Origin: Clarkia xantiana subsp. parviflora
Taxonomy: Eukaryota; Streptophyta; Magnoliopsida; Myrtales; Onagraceae
NCBI GenBank assembly: GCA_036873135.1
Contig: JAPTYO010000005.1
Span: 7,542,166-7,606,165, forward strand
Direction of reading: 5' to 3'
DNA: 64,000 bases
Program-made: the position numbers and the translations under genes
Notes under the pieces: generated by a model
Told to the model about the DNA's origin: nothing
Databases searched by the model: none
Seen by the model: the letters and a program-made list of their open reading frames with translations, nothing else
In this document: one piece after another, positions 47,771 to 57,215 of the stretch
Layout: the number at the start of each line of letters is the position of its first letter
Position numbering within the stretch: position 1 is the first letter of the stretch

Positions 47771-48080
47771 ATGTTTACTGATACTAGGATGACATTTACC
47801 CCGAGGACATTTCCAGATGATTCTCCTCCACCGACCTCCCCGCGAACTACTCCAGATGTTTCTTCCCCACCATCCTCCCCGCGTATTCCAGATGCTTCTT
47901 CCCCACCGAGCTCCAGACGGACAAGACAGATTGGTATCTGGCTTGTCGTTGCACTTGGGTTGATTTGTGTTGCCGTGTTCGTGTGGCTTATCTGGCGCAA
48001 ATACAAGCAGCAGCAGCAGATGCTCGAAGTGGCACTAGGAGAAGTCGAACTTGCTGGACAGGACCTCCTAGTACCAGAGG
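47771..48080 (+). CDS. Proline/serine-rich single-pass membrane protein fragment
   Basis: An open frame begins with ATG at 47771 (MFTDTRMTFTPR). It has a Pro/Ser/Thr/Asp-rich segment with a repeated SPPSSPR/PDASSPPSSRR pattern, then a strong membrane span (GIWLVVALGLICVAVFVWL, about residues 57-75), a basic stop-transfer RKYK and a Gln run. The hAT copy starts at 48081 and the frame then runs into transposon sequence. The layout resembles the extracellular-stalk/membrane/juxtamembrane part of a plant receptor-like protein, but no named family is recognised. It may be a captured exon or a truncated gene; expression is unknown. Confidence 0.4.
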
Positions 48081-49501
48081 CAGGGGCGGACCTACATGTA
48101 GTTGAGGGGGTTAGTCGCACCCCCTCAACTTATATAATTTGTATAAATATAGTGAATATTGTAGTATATATGTAAATTCCGCACCCTCTCATTTAAGTAT
48201 GAAAAATGTTTGTTGCACCTCTCACTTAAGTGTATATCTATGATTCTATCTAACTATCTAAGATTCTAAAAATAATTTTTATTTATTTAAATAAATACAA
48301 AAGTATTAGCAAAATAATGTGCAATAGTTTTTTTGTCATTACTTTAGTTTAACGAGGATAGTTTGATCAACGATCTTTTTAGAAATGCTTAATCAACCGA
48401 TTCAAGCATGCGAATGACATGCAAATATGTGTAACATATTTAACCGTGTTATGTCTTAGGAAAAAAATACATGCCTTTCGGGAAAAAGACATGTCTTTTT
48501 TCGGTTAATATTAAATGTCAGTCTGATAGCTAGCACACGATCTATATTTGGTGGTAATACTTAATATATATGTATTATTAGTGAATACTTATTTATGGAA
48601 TAAATTAATAATTAGCTAAATATGTTTTAGAGCATTGCATTATTTAATAAAGGGATTAAGTACCTTTTCATACCACTTTTTTGCACATAATCCACTTTTG
48701 GTACCACTTCTATTTTTTTGTATACTTTTGGTACCAATTATTTCAACTTTGTATCATTTTGGTACCACCGTTAACTTTCCGTCCAAATTGGCTGTTAAGT
48801 GTCATGTGCCATGCACGTGACCGCTCTAAACTTTTGAATTTGTTTCAATTTAGTCCATCTATTTCATCCATAACTTTTAATTTGTTCAATATAGCCCTAA
48901 AATTTCAAAATCGAACCCTTAACCTAAATTGACCCAGTCGGACCTAGCCTAGGGCTAGGTCCGGCTAATTCAATTGGGACCTATCCCCAATTGGGTTCAA
49001 TTGGGGCTAGGTCCCAATTAACCCAGCCAGACCTAGCCTAGGGCTAGGTCCGGCTAGGTCAATTTGGGTTAAGGGTTTGGTTTTAAAATTTTATGACTAA
49101 ATTGAAAAAATTAAAAGTTAGGGATGTATTAGATGGACTAAATTGAAACAAATTCAAAAGTTTAGGGCGGTCACGTGCATGGCACATGACACTTAACGGC
49201 CAATTTGGACGGAAAGTTAACGGTGGTACCAAAAGGATACAAAGTTGAAAGAATTGGTACCAAAAGTATACAAAAAAATAGAAGTGGTACCAAAAGTGGA
49301 TTCTGTGCAAAGAAGTGGTACGAAAAGGTATTTAATCCCTTTAATAAACAATATATTTTACATTTACCAAATGGATAATAATTCGACATCCGGTCGTACT
49401 CTTAGTAGTAAGTACATTTTACTTCGGGTTGCACCATTCATCCTGAATCTAACTCCGCTACTGATTGCACCCTCTTACCCCGGGTCTTGGGTCCGCCACT
49501 G
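48081..49501 (+). mobile_element. hAT-like MITE, right copy of the composite, carrying a MULE
   Basis: Starts CAGGGGCGGACCTACATG and ends gggtccgccactg. Apart from the 688-bp insertion at 48652-49339 plus its 9-bp duplication, it is collinear with the left copy over its length at about 95% identity by eye. It keeps the intact right terminal region that the left copy has lost. Confidence 0.85.
48652..49339. mobile_element. Foldback Mutator-like element, family A copy 2, nested
   Basis: A 688-bp hairpin element with ends GGGATTAAGTACCTTTTC and complement, perfect 9-bp duplication TTTAATAAA (48643-48651 and 49340-49348). The homologous hAT copy at 45550 has only one TTTAATAAA, so both insertion and duplication are proven within this window. 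CACGTG occurs in each arm (48814-48819 and 49172-49177). The centre is gacctagcc/ggctaggtc palindromes. Mirror-image frames such as 48681-48932 (+) and 49083-49310 (-) are the two arms and not genes. Confidence 0.95.
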
Positions 49502-49783
49502 GTGGTAAGTAAGATCTTTGCAACTTATCTATGAATGATGATCCTATTCAAATTCTCTGAAACTAACTTCATTTGTTTCATCCTTCAGTGTATTGACAAT
49601 CTAAATTGTGCACTGCTGCTGTGCTCAGCTGCTGATCAATTTGCAGGCCCAGGTCACGGGTCAGACCCGGGTCAACCCGTGACTCGGGATCCCTGATACG
49701 GGGTCAATCACGGGTCGGGTGATCAGTCACCCGCGGGTCACGAGTTGACCCGATTTGAGAGGCCTACCACCTAGTAAATATAA

Positions 49784-50472
49784 GGGTTAAAGGTCCTTTT
49801 GGTACCACATGTTTGCAAAAATTACACTGTTCATACCACTAGTATTTTTTCGTACTGAATTGGTACCATATGTTTTCAAACCTTACTGTTTTGGTACCTC
49901 CGTTAGGGTTCTGTCAAAAACAGCCGTTAAATGGCATGTGCCATGCACGTGACCAGCCCAAAACTTTCAATTTTGTTACAATTTAGTCCATCTAATACAT
50001 CCCTAACTTTTATTTTGTTCAATTTAGTCCTAAAACTTCAAAACCAAACCATTTTCCCAAATTGACCTAGCCGGACTTAGCCTAGGGCTAGGTCCGGCTA
50101 GGTCAATTGGGACCTAGCCCCAATTGAGTTAAATTGGGGCTAGGTCCAATTGACCTAGCCGGACCTAGCCTAGGGCTAGGTCCGGCTAGGTCAATTTGGG
50201 AAAATGGTTTGGTTTTGAAGTTTTAGGACTAAATTGAACAAAATAAAAGTTAGGGATGTATTAGATGGACTAAATTGTAACAAAATTGAAAGTTTTGGGT
50301 TGGTCACGTGCATGGCACATGCCATTTAACGGCCGTTTTTTACGGAACCCTAACGGAGGTACCAAAACAGTAAGGTTTGGAAACATATGGTACCAATTTG
50401 GTACGTCAAAATACTAGTGGTATGAACAATGTACTTTTTGCAAACATGTGGTACCAAAAGGACCTTTAACCC
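49784..50472. mobile_element. Foldback Mutator-like element, family A copy 3
   Basis: A 689-bp hairpin with perfect 9-bp duplication TAAATATAA (49775-49783 and 50473-50481) and ends GGGTTAAAGGTCC/GGACCTTTAACCC. The arms are nearly identical to those of 43875-44730; the centre is shorter. CACGTG at 49946-49951 and 50305-50310. Confidence 0.92.
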
Positions 50473-50481
50473 TAAATATAA

Positions 50482-51690
50482 TAGTAAGAAACTCACGATG
50501 ATTACTAGCCCATCATTCTCGTATGATCCCTTAGACTCAATTCAACTCAGTTACCCATAATTTCACTATCGACGTGTTATTGTCCTGGCGCTCCTAAACC
50601 TAAAGTAGCGGACATTGAACCAAGTTGCAGGAAGAGGATTCTAGTTCAAAGGATACTTTGGTAGTCAACCGCAATTAACTACATGAATCAGTTATGCACA
50701 CTCGGTAGAGTGAATATTGCGTTTATATGTGTTACATGAATCCTTCTAGCACAACTGAGCATTTGACCCAGGTCGAATGATGGCACACACGGTATGAATC
50801 ACACGTCATTAACATGATCCTTTTACATGGATAAGTGTGTCTGTACCAACGTAAATCAAAATTATAGCCAAGAATGTAATCTTTAATGACGAATTGAGTC
50901 ATCCGGGCGATGCAAAACATAAACTAGGCACCTAGAGGCCCCATTCCCAAATTACTTTACATTACGATAATATTCTTGACAAAAAATTGCGCTGAGAAAA
51001 TCAAGCTCTGTGCGAAGAGGCGGTGTGGAGTCTATTACTACTCTCAACGAAGTATTACAGACCGCGATAAATCCAATTCATAACTCTTTCATAAATGAGT
51101 TTGTTACCTTTATTTATCATAAGAGGCAGAATTTAATAAATAACGTAGTAGTCATCATATCAAGTCATTCTAAATTATCAAATAGAGCCAAGTACATTTC
51201 TTAAATAGGTCGTCGTAATCCCATTGATTATCCATGCTTTATTTGAACAACGTTATGCATGTTTAATGAATCATGGGATTTACGAACATATCGTATGCCC
51301 GTATGTACTCTGATCTATTGTCTCTTCCTCGAATCGTTTTCAAAATCGTGTAATTAATCTCTCGATGTTGCTTTCACTCTTTCGTCGATGCTATCCCATA
51401 ACGATTATTGATATACACTAGAACTGGCATCACCATGTTCCTAGTTTGTTAGCAACGTTTCAAAGAGTCGCTTTAGCCTTATGGCTTCCATTTTTTCTTC
51501 GGAATGATCCCTAATGTTCAGCTTACATAGTAGATAATACTTCATAAGTGTGCTCATTATTTCACTGGGATATTTCACCACATGCGATTGTATAGGTTTG
51601 CTCCAACGGATACATGGGAAGATCAAGAGACGAAAGCCTCACAACTCTCAGAAAGATCTCGCCAAAGATTGTTCCAAAACAAGGAAACTA
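50482..51690. other. Unassigned DNA
   Basis: About 1.2 kb without a recognised gene. Base composition is less AT-biased than the flanks and short frames exist on both strands, but none shows a family signature. It may be the interior of an old retroelement. Confidence 0.35.
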
Positions 51691-51695
51691 ACTGT

Positions 51696-53173
51696 TGTCG
51701 GACCTAAAATCTGACCTAAGGAGAATTACGTTTTGAAAAATGTGGATTTTGAATAGAGTCGCCACTAGTTAATTAAGGCTAACTAGAATCCTAAATTGCC
51801 CAAGCGAATAACGAATTAAACACCTAGGTATAAAATCGATATACGATCAGAAATTCGAGTTCGGGGGTTCTATTATTAATTGAAAAATATACTTTTAACT
51901 TCGCCCTTTCGGTACTCAATTCACTTAATTTGCCAACTTCCTTATTAATCAATTATAAATTAATTATGCACATGAACGACGATAAAACCTAATAATATTA
52001 ACGATTAGCACATATAATTAAATCGACGCGAATTAACATGACGAATATACACATTTAACCATTTATGATTTAATTAATCTAAACTAATCAAAATATGATG
52101 AATATACATGATTAACCATTTATCATTGAATTAATCTAAACTAATTAAATTTAAAACTATTTATGTCAAATTAATTCATAGTAATATAACATGTACTTGA
52201 AAATAATAAAATAGACAATATTACAACATGTAGTTAAAACTATTTACTTATAGCTAAATTAACATCAACATAATCATCCTAACAATAATAAATAATAATA
52301 AAAAATACAGAAAACAATTAATAAATAGATAATTTTTTTTAAAAAAAAAAAACTAAAAGAGATAAGTGGGATCTACCTGGGCACACAGCAGCAAAGGACG
52401 ACAAGGATGGGATGTCGCCGACGAGGCATGCAACGACGGGCGAGCTCCGGGCCAGGCAAGCGGTGGATAACAGCGTACCAAGGGCGGCGGGCGACAAGGA
52501 CGAATGCTGAGCTGCTCCTGGAAGTCCGAAGCAGCGACCGACGGTCTGAGGACAAGTCGGAACGGAGACGGCATACTGCGGAAGAGCGAGGCGATTTCGG
52601 TGGCTGGGTGGCATTCTGGTGGATCGGGGATGGCGCACCTGGAAGGAGGACGGCAGCGATGGAGTAGCACGATGAGAGGAGGTGGTCGGCGCTGCAACTA
52701 GAGAGAGAGAGAGAGAGAGATGGCGAGGACGAGGGCCAACGGTGGTCCGACGTCACTCCGGAGAGCTACATCTCCGGCGGGAGAAGTAACAGAAAAAAAA
52801 AAATTTGACCACTAAATGACAAAAATCGCACGGATCCCGAGAAGAGCTGACTTATTATTTTCTGTTTGTTTTTGTGTGTCTTTTACATGTAGCTAGGAAC
52901 CGATATTTATACTAATCTAGGCTAGAACTAATTAAGCAGTAAATTACATTGATTTATTCTCCTAATAAATGCTAAATATTCTGAACATTAAATACAAATA
53001 TTCAGAAAATATACTCTGCAATAAATACAGATAACTATCCTAATTTAAACTAAGCCTATTTTAGTAACCCCGTGACCTTCCATATTTAAATTATTTTTTT
53101 TTAAAACACTTTACACATAACATTTTTGAACGTGTTATATACGTGTCGCGCGTACCAAAATTAGGTGTTTACA
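51696..53173 (-). mobile_element. Solo LTR of 1,478 bp
   Basis: Ends TGTCGGACC and GGTGTTTACA on the + strand with 5-bp duplications ACTGT on both sides (51691-51695 and 53174-53178). A TATA-like TATAAATA on the - strand (52904-52911) suggests - orientation, starting TGTAAACACC. A related LTR beginning TGTAAACAC lies at 62418. A GC-rich part (52370-52790) with a GA microsatellite (52701-52720) gives several overlapping frames on both strands, which I take as non-coding. No internal region or second LTR remains, as after LTR-LTR recombination. Confidence 0.75.
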
Positions 53174-53479
53174 ACTGTGAAAAGATACTGGAGACGAGCC
53201 TCACCCCCTTTGAAAGGCTAACGACTCATGTGTCGGGGCAAGTGTTAGATCGTAGTTCAATAGAATTCAACATCGATGACCAATAAGTCTGGGCCCTCAA
53301 AATTCAAGGCCCAAAGTCGACGACTAATAAGTCTAAAAATGCGAAGATGAAGATAAAATGTCGACGACTCTATCATAAGAGTCGACACCAAGTACTTCAA
53401 AAGCAATAGGTGAGAGTACGACGCCCTCGCTAAAACCCACAATCTTAAGGAAAGTGGAGAGGCGGCGCCCCACTCATTA

Positions 53480-53712
53480 CCGCCAGAAGACCTTTCCTTC
53501 TAAGGAAAGATAAGGTGGTGACCTACTTTTCATCACCGTAGAAGAAACCTTTCCTCATAAGGAAAGATGAGGTGGCGACCTGCTTGTCATCACCGCCAGA
53601 AGAAACGTTTCCTCTTAAATAAAGATGATGTGGCGACCTACTTATCATCACCGCCAGAAGAAACCTTTACTCCTAATGAAAGATGAGGTGTCGACCTACT
53701 TGTCACCTACTT
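53480..53712. repeat. Tandem repeat of about 60 bp, four copies
   Basis: Units contain 'gaagaaacctttcctc', 'aaggaaagatgaggtgg' and 'gacctacttgtcatcaccgcca', with moderate divergence. The inner part cctttcct..aaggaaag can pair with itself, so each unit could form a small hairpin. Confidence 0.8.
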
Positions 53713-53942
53713 CAACCGCATTTGAAGGAAACTCTTCCTAAAGGGTCACACTGCCATTTAAAGTCGGTAAATGAAAGTCTATAAATACCAATGCATTTTC
53801 ACATTATATGATATTATCGCTCTTATATTTCATATACTGACTTAAGATTCAGAGTGGAATCAGGCCCACCCCCTTTTTAGGTCCTCGCCAAGTTTAAAGA
53901 CTCGCGAAGGAAACATAGTATCTTGAAGGTCACAAAAGATAC

Positions 53943-54663
53943 CTAGAGCAACTCAAGGCGAGATCCTAAAAGTTCACTCCTGAAGACAAGTCGGACAAAC
54001 TTGATCCAACAGTAATAAATTGCTTCTAACATTGGAATAGTTGGCATTGAGCCAAACTTGAACAACCCGAGGTTTTCCTTATGCTCAATATCCTTCTGAA
54101 AATCATCACTACGTATGTGAGGCAAGTTGCATACAGAGTCAAACTCTGCCTCAGTTTTGTAAAAAAAAAAAAAAAACAGAGCCGTGATCAAGGTTTTGAC
54201 AAATCATAACAATCTCTCTATTGAGTTAGTATGCCCTTGATCCATTAGCTTTCATAAATCTTTATTGAAAATCTTTCCAAGCAGTAAAAGCATCTTCAGA
54301 ATACATGATAGTGCAAGCTAAATCCTCAGATATATAATGCATGATCCAGCCAAATACAACAACATAGCAACGATCCTACAACTCATGAAAAACATGATCA
54401 AAAGATTCTTTAACACATGTACCCGTGACGAATCCGAACTTGTTCTTTCCAGTCAAGAGGAATTGTATAACGCGATTCCATTTCGCATAGTTCTCTTGAC
54501 CGGTAAGAACATTAGAGGTCATACGAGCAGAAGGATTATCGCTTGCATGCAAGAAGAGATGGTGGAAAGAGTATACCACTGACATAGCGTCACGATACTC
54601 CTTGCTTGTCAGGTCCATCGAAACGAACTTTACGGCCGAAGGTTTGTTGTCCTTCAACGCCAT
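53943..54663 (-). pseudogene. Copia gag relic
   Basis: Two separated - strand frames resemble consecutive parts of a copia gag. At 54376-54663 there is DNPSARMTSNVLTGQENYAKW followed by LLTGKNKFGFVTG, close in pattern to the gag start of the copia element at 7411. At 53943-54191 there is FDSVCNLPHIRSDDFQ, matching its FDSACGLPHIEGDDF-type region. Stops lie between them and neither LTRs nor pol are present. Confidence 0.7.
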
Positions 54664-54959
54664 ATCTAATATCGGTCAGCGATAAAACAAAATGTCGTAG
54701 ACCGAAGGCTTTGTCGGGAAGCAGACCGTCGCGATACAGATCGTCCTTTGAAATAGCGTGGGTTTAATTGACGCGACTTCAAATCTTAAAAAATTAAATT
54801 CAAATGATTGAGCGGCCGGGAGAAAAAGCACTATTAAAGGGCTAGCGATCGCTCGAGCATTTAAATTTATATTTTTAAGATTCGAAATCGGGTCAATCAA
54901 ATCCTCGTATTATACTCGGAGTCAGGTTAATCATGTCATGTATCATCGCCAGAAAAATA

Positions 54960-54992
54960 ATGCGTGTGCGCGTAGCGCGGGCTGGTATCTAG
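54960..54992 (+). mobile_element. Candidate Helitron 3' terminus
   Basis: A GC-rich hairpin (gtgcgcgtagcgcggg) is followed 8 bases later by CTAG and then T, the usual layout of plant Helitron 3' ends inserted before T. I could not identify the matching 5' TC terminus, so the length and content of the element are unknown. Confidence 0.4.
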
Positions 54993-57215
54993 TATAAGCA
55001 TTATGAAAAACTTAAGTAGATTAAAAAGCGTCGATTTAATGAATGTTTCCGATAGTAGACATAGGTGGAAAAAGTTAAGACCTTTTATTATGATTAGTTT
55101 ATGTTTAATTGGTTAGTCATCATATTTTTATTTTTATATTGTTTTTAAAATCTATCTTTATTTATTCGTTAAAAAATACAGGAAACACAATAACTTTCAG
55201 TTATGCAGTAAATAAATTGAAAATAAACTACATATTAATATAATAAAATGAAAGTACATATATATAACTTGCATTTGAAAAAAAAAATGTACAAATACAT
55301 TAATAATTTAAAAAAGTTAAAATTAATATAATAATACATTTTAGAAACGACATTTCGAGTATTTATACCGGTAAGCCCTTCAAATTCTCCTTTTTATTTA
55401 ACGGTGTATTCCCGTACATGACGCCTCGGCCCTTGACGCCTCATCCTGAGAAGAACTGTGAGAAGGTAGAGATGATTTCTATGCACCATGCTTAATTTCC
55501 ATGACTCTCCTTCTAGGAAGCAATTGCGATAATGGCTGTGCCTGGCAATAGAGACGGTTAGGCAACGACGACAAATTGCAGATCTTAACTGACAGTTTCG
55601 TCTACAGGAGATCTTGCCGACAGTGCCGGCTGCGATGACAGCTCCAGCCGGTTAAATCCTCCGTCCAAATAAATAATTTATAGATGCGGTTAATTTTAGT
55701 GAATAACTAATATTTTCGAATAAATAACGACTTAAATTATATAAATTAATTATTTTACTAAGGTTATTAGTGAATAAATAATTGTTTATATCTTATAAAT
55801 TAATTATTTATTGTAGATAAATTATCTTGTGATATAATCTTGTGATATAAAATTAACCGCCTCGATTTATTCTGTCATATAAATAATCGTCGACCGCCTC
55901 GATAAATAATCGGTGAAATCATTTGAATGAATTCACAAATATTATAAATTCACTATTATAAATGATCTATATAATTCGTTAAATTCACTATTATAAATGA
56001 TCTATATAAATTCGTTAAATTCACTATTATAAATTCACTATTATAAATGATCTATATAATTCGTTAAATTCACTATTATAAATGATCTATATAAATTCTC
56101 AACAGGCGGAACATATATCACCTGATCTATATAATTCGTTAAATTAAAAAATTTACATGTATCCGAAATTTGAACGGAATGAGTATGATAGGGCAGACTT
56201 AAATTGATATGAATGTTAGATTGATAATCTAATTATAATTACTATGACATGCCGACTAAGCGACCTTAAAAAAAAAAACAAAATATAAGTAATGATTTAG
56301 TAATAGTATTAAAGATAAATAAATGTTTATCAAATTAATTTTATAAAATATAGGAACCAAATATAATATATTTTTTTATTAATAAAATAAAAATGTACAA
56401 AAGATGTCTATTGGGGGTGAGGACCCAACACAAATTATATATTGATATATAGATAATAATATTAATATTGGTCACCTCCCCAATCATGAACATCACTCCG
56501 GTGATGTAACAAATTACAGAACACACGCAGGTTGAACTTGCGTACGCAGGTTCAACTTGCATTTTGTGTTATTTTTTGAAATATTTTTATTTTAATATTG
56601 TTTATGTATATATTTAATTTTAAAATGCCATTTTAGAAATTGATTCTCTGCTTGAGTCTTTGGCAACACCGTGGTTGAGGATTATATTGCAAAAATTAAA
56701 AGTTAACAATTAAACTTAATAATTGACTAACGTATGCACCAAAAGTCTAAAAAACTGTAAACATATGACATCCAAAAAAAATATATATATATATGACATC
56801 AAAAGTCAACTTTAGTTTAACACTAAAAAAACTCTTTTAATTTTTTTTTTTTTAATTTTAAATCCTACATGGTTTGGATTTGGACTTTGGCATAGTTGCA
56901 TTTATTTAATTAAATTAATTATATATTTACCCTATTAAGTATTATCATGCCACTCAAATATTTTTTGAATAAAAAAATATCAGGGTTTTGGCAAAAATAA
57001 ATAAATTATCAGGGTAATTGAAATTTGACAGTGACACAAAGATATATGAGTAATTCAAGATATATATATATAAAAAAGACTCGGCCCGTTGACTTGACTT
57101 TCTCTTCTTCATTTCCCTTCCCCTGCACTGCAAAACCCCCCATCCATCCGAAGCTGAAGACGATAAATACTGTAAGTATCTGCAGAAGCAACCAATCCAT
57201 CTACAAGCTCAACAA
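54993..57215. other. SAG101 upstream region
   Basis: No gene is seen. At about 55935-56145 a unit of about 35 bases (ttcactattataaatgatct, atataattcgttaaa) is repeated about five times. Near 56525-56560 'gcaggttgaacttgcgtacg' forms an imperfect palindrome. The 120 bases before 57216 are C/T-rich and probably hold the SAG101 5' UTR. Confidence 0.45.

Larger units (their letters stand above)
45550..49501. mobile_element. Putative composite hAT transposon of 3,952 bp
   Basis: Two direct copies of one hAT-like element (45550-46245 and 48081-49501) enclose 1.8 kb of unrelated DNA. The 8 bases before the left copy (45542-45549) and the 8 after the right copy (49502-49509) are both GTGGTAAG, a perfect 8-bp duplication as made by hAT transposases. 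The inner flanks (cctagcag, accagagg) do not match each other or the outer ones. The simplest reading is that the whole unit inserted using its outermost ends, like the macrotransposition known for Ac/Ds pairs. The cargo holds a family B foldback element and a proline-rich membrane-protein ORF. Confidence 0.7.

Noticed and set aside
48073..48088. Target duplication at the inner edge of the right hAT copy
   Set aside because: The 8 bases accagagg left of it match neither its right flank nor the other copy's right flank cctagcag; only the outermost flanks match.
48635..49389. Paired + and - strand frames encoding HFWYHFYFFVYFWYQ-like peptides
   Set aside because: They are the two arms of one inverted-repeat element read in opposite directions.
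52339..52756. Five overlapping frames of 65-127 codons in GC-rich DNA
   Set aside because: They overlap in all directions, show no family motif and lie inside a solo LTR.
56525..56562. Palindrome around gcaggttgaacttgcgtacg as a regulatory operator
   Set aside because: It is imperfect, isolated and lies in AT-rich DNA without a gene nearby on either side; chance or small duplication is likelier.
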